From: Anopheles merus
Taxonomy: Eukaryota; Arthropoda; Insecta; Diptera; Culicidae
Direction of reading: 5' to 3'
DNA: 64,000 nt
Assembly (NCBI RefSeq): GCF_017562075.2
Contig: NC_054084.1
Coordinates: 26,474,246 to 26,538,245, forward strand
Shown: positions 25,013 through 35,456 of the stretch, piece by piece
Layout: every line of letters starts with the position of its first letter
Numbering within the stretch: position 1 is the stretch's first letter
Translations under genes and position numbers: made by a program
The notes under the pieces: generated by a model
Seen by the model: only the letters and a program-made list of their open reading frames with translations
The model's database searches: none
Told to the model about the DNA's origin: nothing

Positions 25013-28000
25013 ATGGCTAACAAGAAGAGCAATTACTTTGTTGAGAACAAAAACGGCGCATGTCGCCTATGTACCGAACCAAACGGTGATAGTCCGTTTG
25101 TTAAGTGTGAAGAATGCGATCGATATTTTCACCTGGCCTGCGCCAAATTATCGGCGGTACCAACCGCAGAAGAAGAATGGTTGTGCATAAAATGCCAAGA
25201 TATCAAAATCCAATACCAACAAGAAGAAAAGAAAAGCACACCAGATCAAGCCATACTAGAACTCGCCATGGTATTACAGAACAATAGTTTGGAAGCCAGC
25301 CGCCATATCAAGAAAACCACATTAGTAAACCTTCCAGAATTTGATGGGAAACCACAAGACTGGCCACATTTCAAAAAGACATTTGAAGACACAACAATTG
25401 AAGCAGGTTTTAGCAAGCTAGAAAACTTGAATCGTTTGCAACGATTTGTTAAGGGAGAAGCCGAAAAAGCAGTGCGTGCCTTACTCTTGGATCCGCAGAA
25501 CGTTCCGGCCATCATGGCTCGTTTAGAAGAACAATTTGGAAGAGCGGACCAAGTATACAAAGAGCTATTGAAAGATGTGGTGAAAATAAAGGTCGAAGGA
25601 CAAATGAAAATAATGGAGCTTTCTGACGCTCTTGATAACCTAGTTACAAATATAAAGATTTTAGGAAAAAGATCTTATTTGAATGATCCTCGACTCATCG
25701 ATGAATTGTTGGCAAAACTTTCGATCGATAAACAACTGAATTGGGCACAGCACAAAGCCAGTCTAGAGGCAGCTAATTCCGAAGTAACGCTTGACCAGTT
25801 CAACGATTGGATGCACCAAATATCGAAGGCATTGCGAAGTCTGCCAAAAAGAACAGAGCGACCACAGAACAAGGTAAATGTTCACAAATATCACAATCGC
25901 AAACCACCAGGAAATTCCCAGCAAATGAACATTGCTCAAAACTTGCACACAGTTTGTCGCTTGTGCAAAGGACAACATACGTTGCCAGAGTGTGAAAACT
26001 TTTTACAGAAAAACATTAGTGACCGAATTGCATTCACCACACAACACCATCTGTGTTTCACATGTCTCCTCTCCAGCGAGCATGTCCAAAGAAACTGCCC
26101 ATTGTCCAAAGTATGTAGTGTGCAGGGATGTATTCGGCGGCATCATCCTCTGTTACATGAAGTGCCCCAGCCAATATATTATCACTATAACGACGTACGT
26201 GTCTACTACCAGATCGTTCCGATAACCGTACGCAATGGGTCAGTGGCTATGAAAACGTTTGCTTTCTTGGACGCTGGATCGTCACTAACACTCATGGAGG
26301 AAGATTTGGCAAACAAGTTAGGTTTACAAGGCCGGCAAGATCCATTAACAATGACGTGGACCCAAAATCTAACGGTAGAACAAGACACCAGTCGTCGAGT
26401 GCAACTTACGATTGTAAATGATCAAGGAAAAGAATTCCTATTGAAAGAGGTGCGAACCGTTAAAAATCTACAACTACCACAACAAACAATAGACACCAAT
26501 AGATTACTTGCTCTTTACCCACACCTGAAAGGCATTAAAATAGAATCGTTTACAAACGCTTACCCTACCATCCTCATCGGCTTAAGTCACAGCCACCTTA
26601 TCATGCCATTAGACCGCAGAATGGGCCGTCCAGAAGAACCGATGGCTATCAAAACAAAACTCGGATGGATAATATTCGGAAATGAGTACACACAACCGGT
26701 AACAAGATCGGATCATTTCATGGTACACAAAAACGAGGAAATAATGAATAGAATGATCCAACAATACTTCAGTACGGAAGACTTTGGAGTGAAAGTGACA
26801 AAACCTCTTGTGCCCAAAGAGATAGAGCAAGCGAATAAAATTCTAGAAAAGACACTAGAGAAAAAGGATGGATATTATCAAGTGGGACTGTTGTGGAAAC
26901 CAGAAGTGGCACACTTCCCAAATAGCTATCCAAACGCACTGAAACGCCTAGTAAGTTTGGAAAAGCAGTTGAATAAGAATAGAGAGCTGCAAGTTTGGGC
27001 AAAGAACACATTTGCAGATTACATACAGAAGGGTTATCTGAGAAAGTTGACGCCAAGCCAGGTTGCTATTGCAACACCAAAAACTTTCTATCTACCGCAT
27101 TTCGTTGTAGTCAACCGAAACAAACCGATACCGAAACCACGATTGGTGTTTGACGCGGCTGCTGAAGTCAATCACATTTCGCTGAACTCCCAATTACTAT
27201 CTGGCCCTGACGAAATGGCTTCACTTTTCGGTGTCTTGCTACGTTTTCGAGAAGGCAACATCTGCGTCACAGGGGACATCCAAGAGATGTTCCACCGAGT
27301 AAGAATACGGGAAGAAGATCAGGACTCTCAGCGTATTCTGTGGCGAGATTGTGAAAACCGGTGTCCCGATGTGTACGTCATGCAAGTCATGACATTTGGC
27401 GCGACTTGTTCGCCTGCATGCGCACAAGTAGTAAAGAATACCAACGCAGCTGCCCACGCCGAAACACACCCTCTGGCAGTAGACCCAATAGTTCGGCAAC
27501 ATTATGTTGACGACTATCTCGATAGTTTTTTCACAATGGAAGATGCAATTGAAACAGTGAGACAAGTAATTGAGGTACACAAAGCTGCTGATTTTCACAT
27601 AAGAAATTTTACCTCAAACCGGGGGGAGTTACTGAAAACAATTCCTCAAGATCGTGTACAACAAAAAACAACTTCAGTACAAATCGAAGAAAAGGGCCAA
27701 GACTACGAGAAGATACTTGGTGTTCATTGGAACTCAACGATCGATCATTTTGGGTTTCAAGTCAAAATGAACAAAGTAACAAAAGACAGGCCAACAATGA
27801 GAGAAGTTCTTAGTTGTGTCATGAGTGTTTACGATCCGCTGGGCTTAATAAGCCACGTAACAATAGCTGGCAGAATTTTAATGAGAGAACTTCATGTTAT
27901 AACGAAGGATTGGGACTCCACCATTCCAGATGAATTACAAGAGAAATGGGAAGAATGTCTACGCGTAGTAAAGAGTGCCGAAAACATACGAATTCCGAGG

Positions 28001-29290
28001 CAATTGGTGAAATCCTTGAATGATCCGCTAGAATTGCATACTTTCGTAGACGCTTCTGAGAACGCATTTGCTGCTTGCGTTTACGCCCGCACTGTATCAA
28101 GAGAAGGAACAGTATTTATTTATCTTGTGGCCGGAAAGGCACGCGTGGCGCCAATTAATCCATTGTCCATTCCTAGGCTGGAGTTACAGGCTGCGGTTCT
28201 AGGTGTACGTCTAACCGAAAGTATAAGAAAAGAACTTCGCCTATTCGTAAAACACATAACATACTGGGGTGATTCAGAAGTAGTATTGAGTTGGCTCAAA
28301 AATCGACGTAAATACGCACAATTTGTTGCTCATCGTGTGGGCGAAATTTTAGAATCATCTCGAGCCGACCAATGGAGATGGGTTCCATCTCGAGAAAATC
28401 CAGCAGACATTGCAACAAAACCATACCCAAATGATTGGATTTGGGTAAATGGACCTTCGTTTTTAAGAAACGACGAATCAGATTGGCCACACAAAGAGAT
28501 CGTAGAAACGAATGAAGAATGCCGCGTAGTAGCTGTACACCAACACGCAGAAACAGCTATACCAGTCGAGAATTATTCTTCGTGGCCTAGATTGTTAAAA
28601 CATCTAACAATTCTGAAAAAGTTTGCCGATTTTATTAGAAATCGCTCAGCATTTACACGTTCCATTCAGCCTGATGACGTCCAATTAGTCCGAAATGGAA
28701 TGTATCGCAGTGCTCAATGGGAAGGATTTCCCGAAGAAATGGCGACTCTCACTAAAGGGCAACCAGTACCAAAGCAAAGCCCTTTAAACAAGCTATCACC
28801 ATTTTTAGACTCCGATGGCATCATGCGTTCCCGTGGAAGATTGGAAAACATCAGCGCGCTTCCCCAAGGTACACGCACGCCAATCATACTGCCACAGAAA
28901 CCAAGATTGGTAAAATTGTTAGTGAGAAATTTCCATGAACGTTATTTGCATCAGGCCGACAACGTAGTTATCGGCGCAATTCGACAAGAATATTGGATAG
29001 TGAATTTGCGAGCAGTCCTAAAGAACATAAAGAAATGTTGCCAAAAGTGCATTCTACAAACCGCTGCACCAGTAGCCCCCTTTATGGCACCTCTCCCAGA
29101 ATTTAGAGCTCACCCATACACACCACCGTTTTATAATACAGGGATCGACTATTTTGGACCTATCGAAGTACAAGTAAAAAGATCGTTGGAAAAACGATGG
29201 GGTGCTATCTTCTCGTGCATGAATACCAGAGCAGTTCATATAGAACTAGCCGAGAAGCTAGACACAGACAGTTTTATGGTATGCCTATAG
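25013..29290 (+). CDS. BEL/Pao Gag-Pol polyprotein, N-terminal part to in-frame stop
   Basis: Encodes 1425 residues before a TAG codon. I chose the ATG at 25013 (AAAATGG context). Upstream in-frame starts at 24938 (GTG) and 24968 (ATG) lie in the repeated leader. Domains in order: PHD-type C4HC3 zinc finger, residues 17-61 (C17, C20, C32, C35, H40, C43, C58, C61, with W56 before the last pair); DUF1759-type Gag region, about 107-255; zinc knuckles, about 315-383 (first is C-x2-C-x3-H-x4-C); aspartic protease, active site DAGS at 420; Pao-type reverse transcriptase with catalytic D755 and YVDD at 831-834; RNase H with D1013, E1057, D1087 and D1132; integrase zinc finger (H1308, H1313, C1343, C1346); start of the integrase core with first catalytic D1379. 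It makes the capsid and replication enzymes of the element. The stop at codon 1426 removes the rest of the integrase. Confidence 0.95.
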   Translation: MANKKSNYFVENKNGACRLCTEPNGDSPFVKCEECDRYFHLACAKLSAVPTAEEEWLCIKCQDIKIQYQQEEKKSTPDQAILELAMVLQNNSLEASRHIKKTTLVNLPEFDGKPQDWPHFKKTFEDTTIEAGFSKLENLNRLQRFVKGEAEKAVRALLLDPQNVPAIMARLEEQFGRADQVYKELLKDVVKIKVEGQMKIMELSDALDNLVTNIKILGKRSYLNDPRLIDELLAKLSIDKQLNWAQHKASLEAANSEVTLDQFNDWMHQISKALRSLPKRTERPQNKVNVHKYHNRKPPGNSQQMNIAQNLHTVCRLCKGQHTLPECENFLQKNISDRIAFTTQHHLCFTCLLSSEHVQRNCPLSKVCSVQGCIRRHHPLLHEVPQPIYYHYNDVRVYYQIVPITVRNGSVAMKTFAFLDAGSSLTLMEEDLANKLGLQGRQDPLTMTWTQNLTVEQDTSRRVQLTIVNDQGKEFLLKEVRTVKNLQLPQQTIDTNRLLALYPHLKGIKIESFTNAYPTILIGLSHSHLIMPLDRRMGRPEEPMAIKTKLGWIIFGNEYTQPVTRSDHFMVHKNEEIMNRMIQQYFSTEDFGVKVTKPLVPKEIEQANKILEKTLEKKDGYYQVGLLWKPEVAHFPNSYPNALKRLVSLEKQLNKNRELQVWAKNTFADYIQKGYLRKLTPSQVAIATPKTFYLPHFVVVNRNKPIPKPRLVFDAAAEVNHISLNSQLLSGPDEMASLFGVLLRFREGNICVTGDIQEMFHRVRIREEDQDSQRILWRDCENRCPDVYVMQVMTFGATCSPACAQVVKNTNAAAHAETHPLAVDPIVRQHYVDDYLDSFFTMEDAIETVRQVIEVHKAADFHIRNFTSNRGELLKTIPQDRVQQKTTSVQIEEKGQDYEKILGVHWNSTIDHFGFQVKMNKVTKDRPTMREVLSCVMSVYDPLGLISHVTIAGRILMRELHVITKDWDSTIPDELQEKWEECLRVVKSAENIRIPRQLVKSLNDPLELHTFVDASENAFAACVYARTVSREGTVFIYLVAGKARVAPINPLSIPRLELQAAVLGVRLTESIRKELRLFVKHITYWGDSEVVLSWLKNRRKYAQFVAHRVGEILESSRADQWRWVPSRENPADIATKPYPNDWIWVNGPSFLRNDESDWPHKEIVETNEECRVVAVHQHAETAIPVENYSSWPRLLKHLTILKKFADFIRNRSAFTRSIQPDDVQLVRNGMYRSAQWEGFPEEMATLTKGQPVPKQSPLNKLSPFLDSDGIMRSRGRLENISALPQGTRTPIILPQKPRLVKLLVRNFHERYLHQADNVVIGAIRQEYWIVNLRAVLKNIKKCCQKCILQTAAPVAPFMAPLPEFRAHPYTPPFYNTGIDYFGPIEVQVKRSLEKRWGAIFSCMNTRAVHIELAEKLDTDSFMVCL

Positions 29291-29301
29291 TTTTATGGTA
29301 T
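29270..29301 (+). repeat. 13-bp direct repeat spanning the integrase stop codon
   Basis: AGTTTTATGGTAT occurs at 29270-29282 and again at 29289-29301, a 19-bp offset. The TAG stop (29288-29290) is formed where the second copy begins. This pattern suggests a small local duplication. Because 19 is not a multiple of three while the downstream frame is still continuous with the upstream frame, a simple duplication alone does not explain it. Confidence 0.8.
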
Positions 29302-30214
29302 CCAAAATCGCCGAGGAAAAATATGCAACATGTATAGCGATAACGGAAAAAATTTTGTTGGTGCGGAGCGCGAATTAAGAGAATTAGTAACAGAAATCGA
29401 CAAGCGCATGGGACATGAATCGGCGCTCAAGTACGAAATAAAATGGCACTTCAATCCCCCTTCCGCTCCCCATTTTGGTGGAGCATGGGAGCGGCAAATA
29501 CAAAATATCAAGAAAGGATTGCGGCACATGTTTACTGAATGGAGTCACCGACACCCGACTCCAGAGACACTTCGTGCCACTTTAATTGAAATCGAGGCAA
29601 TGCTTAATTCCCGGCCCTTAACACACATACCGCTGGAAAATGAAGAAGACGAAATACTCACACCATTTCATTTTCTTATTGGACGAAATGGCAGCCATAT
29701 ACCACCAGTAGTGAACGAAACCTCGGCAGCAAACAGGCAACAGTACAAACTCACACAGCATTACTCAAAGATATTCTGGGACCGTTGGAAAAAAGAATAT
29801 CTTCCAACACTAATACGCCGAAATAAGTGGACTAACCACGTAGAACCCATAAAGGTGGGAGACATAGTCGTGCTGTTTGATGACAACGCACCTCCGGGAA
29901 AGTGGATCAAAGGAAGAATTATGAAAGCGAATATGGCCCCGGATGGGCAAGTACGATCAGTGGAAGTAAAAGTGGGAGAAAACATATTAAAACGGCCAGC
30001 TGTCCGAGTTGCCGTATTAAATATAGAGCAAAAAGAACATTTGCTTCTCCACACAACATCTCAGCAACACCAGGGCACACATCGAATCAGACCGCTTCAG
30101 CCTAACAACGACAACAGTGAAACGAAGCCTCCTCGCAAGAAGACAAAGATCGCCCCATGTCATTGGGCAAAACAGTTGTTGGAAAATAACCCACCAAGCA
30201 CTTCGACCAACTAA
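29291..30214 (+). pseudogene. BEL/Pao integrase C-terminal part, separated by a stop
   Basis: The frame continues without a shift after the TAG at 29288-29290 and runs 307 codons to a normal stop. It contains the second catalytic aspartate of the integrase core (YSDNG, D codon at 29339) and the catalytic glutamate (codon 29489, in GGAWERQ). A DUF5641-type C-terminal domain follows at about 29770-30050. The first ATG in this part is at 29330, but translation from it would lack the first aspartate and the zinc finger, so it cannot be a working integrase alone. The rest of the frame is intact, which fits a recent lesion. Readthrough of the TAG, or a sequencing or assembly error, remains possible. 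Confidence 0.9.
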
Positions 30215-30247
30215 GCAAGAAGCGTAATCCCCACCTGTGAATTACGT

Positions 30248-30256
30248 GGGGGAGAA
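30248..30256 (+). promoter_or_regulatory. Polypurine tract (plus-strand primer site)
   Basis: GGGGGAGAA directly abuts the TG of the 3' LTR at 30257, the expected position for the plus-strand primer of an LTR element. Confidence 0.9.
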
Positions 30257-30807
30257 TGTTGCGTGCGAAGTGCATGCAGAATAAAAAATAAAAAATGAAA
30301 AGACACAAGATCGGTGAATTTCCACGAAACGCCAGCCGTACCCCCCACGATGAACGTCGCTACCAGCACGCGCAGCACCGGTACCGTCTACACAAAGGAT
30401 TGCTCGATGGATTGATCGATGCGGAATTTCTGGAATCGCCGGTGCGAACAGATGTCGCCGGGAGTGACAATGGAAACCGGGAGCGCGATGGGAGTTGGGG
30501 ACAAACGGGAATGGGAGTGGGAGGAAAGGCGTAGAATTTTGGGTTAGTATCGTGCAGAAAAATTGTGAAAATTTTGGTATATAAAGGCGGCTCAAGCTGG
30601 AGCCAAATCAGATTCGAACGATAAGCCAAAGTGTTAAGAGCTTCATTTCATAACATCCGAAATAATCCGAATCTCAAGGAACGATCCCCCTTTCTGTTGC
30701 ATAGACTCCCGAGGCAGCGAGGAGCACTAGCTGAAAGGCTTGGAGAATTCCCCGTTGTAGCCGTAGGAGCCGGAACCTTCGCCCGGCGGAGCCCCTCGGC
30801 CGCAACA
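30257..30807 (+). repeat. 3' LTR
   Basis: 551 bp, identical by eye to the 5' LTR over its whole length, with the same TGTTGCG and CGCAACA ends. It is followed directly by the GGTTG duplication. Confidence 0.97.
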
Positions 30808-30812
30808 GGTTG
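30808..30812 (+). repeat. Target-site duplication, right (GGTTG)
   Basis: Exact copy of 24094-24098. Confidence 0.95.
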
Positions 30813-31872
30813 AGTTCCGATAAAATTCCAATCACTACAATATACAGACAGCGGACGAGAGCAAGAAAGAGAGCGATCGAGAGATAGCGAGAGAAAGCGA
30901 GAGCAGCAAAAAGAGAAAGGAAGAAGGATAAATGAACCAGACGGGTAATAATGAATATTTTCCTGGTAATTCAAAAGCACCAGGCGTTCCCGATATGAGG
31001 ATTGGGCCCTTTTTTCAACGGTGGACGTATTGTAAGTGTCATCATCAACACGACCATCATCGATCGCACTGAGTTTCAATCTCAACCCCCTTTTGATTTC
31101 TTTTTTCTCACCTCGCCTTTTGTTCAGCTCGTTTTTGTTTCCCGTTGACAGCTCAACATTGCTGTTCCCAGCGATGGTCGTTGCCAGCGTGGCACATGGG
31201 TGGTTGCAGTGCATGAGCGATTTTTATCCGAGGGTGCGGGAAGAGTGTGCTCTGGTGCACGCACCAGTTTATTGACGTGTTTCCGCTTTTCGCTTTTAAT
31301 CGGCATGTACGCAGTCGGTAGTGGTGCGAACCAGTACGTGTGGCCGGATTTTTACCATTTTGATTGAGCAAGCGTCAATTGTTTGTCGCATTACCCATCG
31401 ATATCGATGCTACAGGTGGAATGTTGTCACCAACGGACTGCAGGGAGTTTTGTGAATAATAAACTTCAGTACATTCAACCCCTCTGCGGCAGGGACGCGC
31501 CTACGTTGGGCGTTGTTCTACATATTTTATCTACATATTTTATCGAACCCTGGGGGTTCGTTTTTTTGTCATTCAATTTGGTGCCGTTATAATTAATGAT
31601 TTGTTCCTATGTGAGAGTTGAACATGTATGTGGGAGGTTTGAGCAATAGGATGTGTTAACTGGCAACAGGTCGGCCTAGGCAGAAATTGAGTAGGAGGTT
31701 TTAAATTTCTTCTTAGTGTAGTAGGCAAATGTAAATATCTATGATGTGATGATCGGAAAATAATTTCATCTAGCTGTTATTTGAAAAAGGTAATTTCTTG
31801 TTAATGTGTTGTTTTATTGTGTATTTACAACTCTGCATCTAGTCAAAGTTTAATCCATTTGTTTTATGGACA

Positions 31873-32270
31873 ACCAGGCGTCTCCATCGTTATTACAATA
31901 TTTTATTGCACGATACAAATGAGAGAGGTTTGTTCACCTGTTTTAATTTTTGTTATATACCAGCATGTTCTTAAAAATTTATTCTGTATGTTCCTTATTT
32001 TAAGTCTTCAGAGTATATATTTTTGTGCGAACAATTTACTCATTAAAATTTACGGAGAAGAAATCCATAAATAAAATTTAAAAGCTATGTAAAATCCCAC
32101 AATAAAACTATGCGTCGGGAATTATGTCAAATGCCAAATATTTACACGTGAATTCAATTCATCGAAAGCAGAAAATAATTTTCAACACATTATTCAGTAT
32201 AAGACACATTATTGCCTTACAAGAGAAAACATTTTCTCAAATATTCATTTCCACCAGGCGTCTCCATCGT
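31873..32270 (+). repeat. 18-bp direct repeats 380 bp apart
   Basis: ACCAGGCGTCTCCATCGT at 31873-31890 and exactly again at 32253-32270, in otherwise unrelated AT-rich sequence. No longer repeat unit is visible. Confidence 0.7.
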
Positions 32271-34054
32271 AGGGATAAATTTGTGCAATGTAGTGTTTAT
32301 GGACGAATAATAAAAATGGTATCAAAATTTTTGATGGATAATAGGACAGAAGCTTTGCTGTGCTGTAGGACTTTATTCTTAACAAAGTGCAGCTGCTTAT
32401 TCAAATTGTGTTAAGCTGAAAATTTTCAATTTCAAAAATTACCCACCACAACAAGCTATCATTCTCATTGCGATTATCAGTTTGTGAATAGTATAGGAAA
32501 TGGTTTAACGTCATTTTTTAAATTATCTTTTAAGCAATAAATACAAAATAGTTACTGAAATCATATGTTATAAGTTTCTTTTGCCTCGTAACGTGTTGGA
32601 GGTATCACTGGAACAATAAAACTCTAGTTACCTTAAATAAAACTTTTTTGCTACCAACACTTCTCTACTTGGCTAATTATTCCTCACTGTGTTTACAGTG
32701 GACTCAAGCACAAAAACCAGAAAGAGTAGCAAGTAGATGGTATGTCTGTTATGATACGTTTTCCAGCTTTCGCATAATCACAACAAATCTCCCGTAGGAA
32801 AGTAGTACAGGGGAAAAAAAAACAAACAGACAGAACTATAATCTTCTATCTACCCGCTTGTGCTGCAAACGATGCTAAACGATGTCAATTTTTCCTTCGT
32901 CTGTCAGCAGCAAAACGATTGCTACCGAGTGATGGTCGTTTAATTAACGCCACAGGGTGTCTGGCATTTGCATGTCTTATAGATTGTTTTTTTTATTTCG
33001 CCGCCGTTTTTACGCGATGCATTATCCAGTTACGCAAGTTTTTACTATCTCGTAGCATTTTTATTTTTTACCTTAATTGTTTGGCAATAGCGCTTGAATT
33101 GTCACAAACAACACGCATCAAGCATTGCTTGCAATTACTTTTCTTCTGAGGCATCGGTTTTTGTTTAGCGTACCAACAATCGCATTACGCAAACATTCCG
33201 TTGGAAATGGGGCAAAAGCTTTACTTGCATTGTTAGCTAGGGATGCAATCGATGCAAACGATCAATCAATCCATGCTGGACGAAGCGCTGCTCAAATCTA
33301 CACACAAACAGCGCCTTACGTTCCATTTACTTTCACCTGTACTGTTTTCGCTCCATTCTATACTACCGTAAGGTGTGCGATTTATGTGTGTTGCTGTTCG
33401 GGAGCAACTGAATCATCGTGGTACGGACCGACGATATGCAGACGATCGGGACTGATTGCATACTGATGCCGGATGTAACTCTGTGCAGCGCCGGATGCAG
33501 CTGCATTCCACCCGTAGCGTTCCGTAGCCATTCAATCAATCAAGCGATACTAGCAAAATGCTTTCCTACACATTGTATCAATTTGAATGCAAGTTTTATT
33601 AAGTGTATTGATATTATTTCTGAATACGTTGGAGGGCACAGTTCAACTGTTTCTGAAGTTATTTTTATTATTGATATAATTGATATAATTGTAAGTAATT
33701 CATACTTTTTGCTCCATGAGCACTTTCATGTTTTTTTCTTCTCCTCTGTTGACCTCCCGCAAACTTCAGGCTCCTCAGAAAACATATTGTTACTGATGTA
33801 AGCGAGTCGAGTTATCATTCCCGTGGCAGGTTTGTAGCACGCTTGTCCCTGGTGAGTCACGTACTGAAATGCACATATTTATGCTAAACTTTGCATATGA
33901 TACGTTACATGATAAGTGCTATCAACGACATTAGATGCAGAACAAACGGAATGTCGGAAAACAAATGCTCTTTTGCAGGAAGCGAGGCGAACAGGGCACG
34001 ATGTACACGAGAGCACGATCCTGTCGGCAGATGATTGCTAGCTTCATCCGTTTG

Positions 34055-34080
34055 AGCAGCGGCAGCAGCAGCAGCAGCAA
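34055..34080. repeat. (GCA)n triplet repeat
   Basis: A short GCA/CAG run in a region with no recognised gene. Serine- or leucine-rich frames over it are artefacts. Confidence 0.85.
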
Positions 34081-35285
34081 CGAGCTTACCGGCTTCCGTC
34101 TGATTTTTCCTTCCTGAGTATGGTCTGTTTGTCTGTCGGTGCCCTCTACACCAACAGGCATCCAAAAAGGATCGAAGAGGAAGCGGGGTAGGCGGAGGGA
34201 GAGATACTGATTTTACTTTCATCCCGTGTAACCCAGTTCACAGGTACACCCGGGATTCGTATACCGATGACGGCCGGTTTTGAGAAATGTATATCCCATT
34301 TTCCGAATGGGAAACGGTACTAACGCAGGTACACCGTACACCATACGGCCAGGGCTAGAACCGGGGTAGCAACGTGATCCCGTGACGACGCCCCTGCTGT
34401 GCTGTAGATTGTCGCAGCAAAACACGGTACGGTGCTGGAGCTGCTGTTTGAATTTTTCAACAGCCGCTCTAATATTGGAGGAAAGCGAGCGTGCGCGGCG
34501 GGCGCAGATTGCCATTGTGGCTGATTGTGTCTTACCGATTGTGTCCGTTTGAGTGCCCTTGGAAGGGAGGGTGAGACTGGTACGACTGGAAGAAACGAGC
34601 AGTGCCAAAGGATGACATTTAAAGGCGTTTGCCAAAGGGGAAAAGGGAGCGATAGTGTACGGTCGCTTGGTGCATGCAACTGGTGCGACCGTTTCGAAAA
34701 CGCCCTTGTAAGCCGTGTGCGGTGAAATATTTAACAATCATCCGTAATCGTTATTGCGCTGGGAAAGGTATTTTTGTTTTTGTTTCGCTTTCCTTTCGTG
34801 TAGGTAATGCGATGAAAGCTAGAGCTGCTGGATGCGAGGGAATTTAAGATGCACTTTGAACTGGCACGGACTGGGAATTTGATTGAAATGCTTTTGATGC
34901 TTTGACGCTTTTTTGAACGCAAATAGTGCTGCTTATACAGCAGAGCTAAGAAGGCGTTCTTTTTTTTAATTAAAGCTATGTGAATAATCAATATTCTGTG
35001 ATATTTTGTAGTTTTACCAATTTTAAGCAAAAATGGTTCACAATTACCGGAATAAATTCAATCAAATATATAAAAGACTGCAGTCAAATGTCATATCAAA
35101 TTTTATCAAATGAGAAATTTTATAAATATATTTTTACCACGAGCCTGCATGCATATTTGGGACTTCTTCCTTCAGAAGTCTGCTTTTCTCGAAAGGTTGT
35201 AAACTATAATTCGTTTTATAGTATTTCTGTAGAAATTGTCGCTATGTGGGGCCTAATACTCGTGAACCCATTTCATTTTAAATTT

Positions 35286-35456
35286 TCTTCTTCTTCTGCC
35301 GGCTATGCCGGCATATACAGGTTTTCAAGACTTAATTCATTAACACGGAGCCGGATAGTCAATCCTTGCTACGGGGGAACGATCTATTCTAGGCTTGAAC
35401 CCATGACGGGCATGATATTGAGTCGTTCGAGTTGACGACTGTACAATGGGACGGCC
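35286..35456 (-). mobile_element. tRNA-derived SINE, copy 3 (older, diverged)
   Basis: Same orientation as the other copies. The head end is well conserved: GGCTTGAACCCATGACGGGCATG at about 35391-35413, then TTGACGACTGTAC. The tail-proximal half differs strongly (GCCGGCTATGCCGGCATATAC), pointing to a different subfamily or a rearranged copy. The tail is TTCTTCTTCTTCT on the plus strand. Flanks TTTTAAATTTT and TTTTAACTTTC are a possible decayed target duplication. Confidence 0.75.

Larger units (their letters stand above)
24099..30807 (+). mobile_element. BEL/Pao LTR retrotransposon, 6709 bp, near-intact
   Basis: A complete element with two 551-bp LTRs, a primer-binding site, a leader, one gag-pol frame and a polypurine tract, bounded by an exact GGTTG duplication. 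LTR ends are TGTTGCG and CGCAACA, a perfect 7-bp inverted repeat. The TGTT...AACA form is common in the BEL group. Domain order is Gag, protease, reverse transcriptase, RNase H, integrase; there is no envelope-like frame. The protein shows BEL/Pao signatures: DUF1759-type Gag, DUF1758-type protease, Pao-type reverse transcriptase with YVDD, and a DUF5641-type C-terminus. The LTRs look identical by eye along their full length, so the insertion is young. One defect was found: an in-frame TAG in the integrase core at 29288-29290. Confidence 0.97.
30813..35285. other. Non-coding stretch downstream of the retrotransposon
   Basis: No recognisable gene. It opens with GA-rich DNA (30848-30930). Positions 31590-32650 are strongly AT-rich and contain an 18-bp sequence repeated at 31873-31890 and 32253-32270. 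A GCA-type triplet run lies at 34055-34080. The 34219-34737 part is GC-richer, with a 172-codon minus-strand open frame that resembles nothing I know. Confidence 0.6.

Noticed and set aside
34219..34400. Possible tRNA-like B box (GGTTCTAGCCC) on the minus strand
   Set aside because: No A box at proper spacing and no cloverleaf could be drawn.
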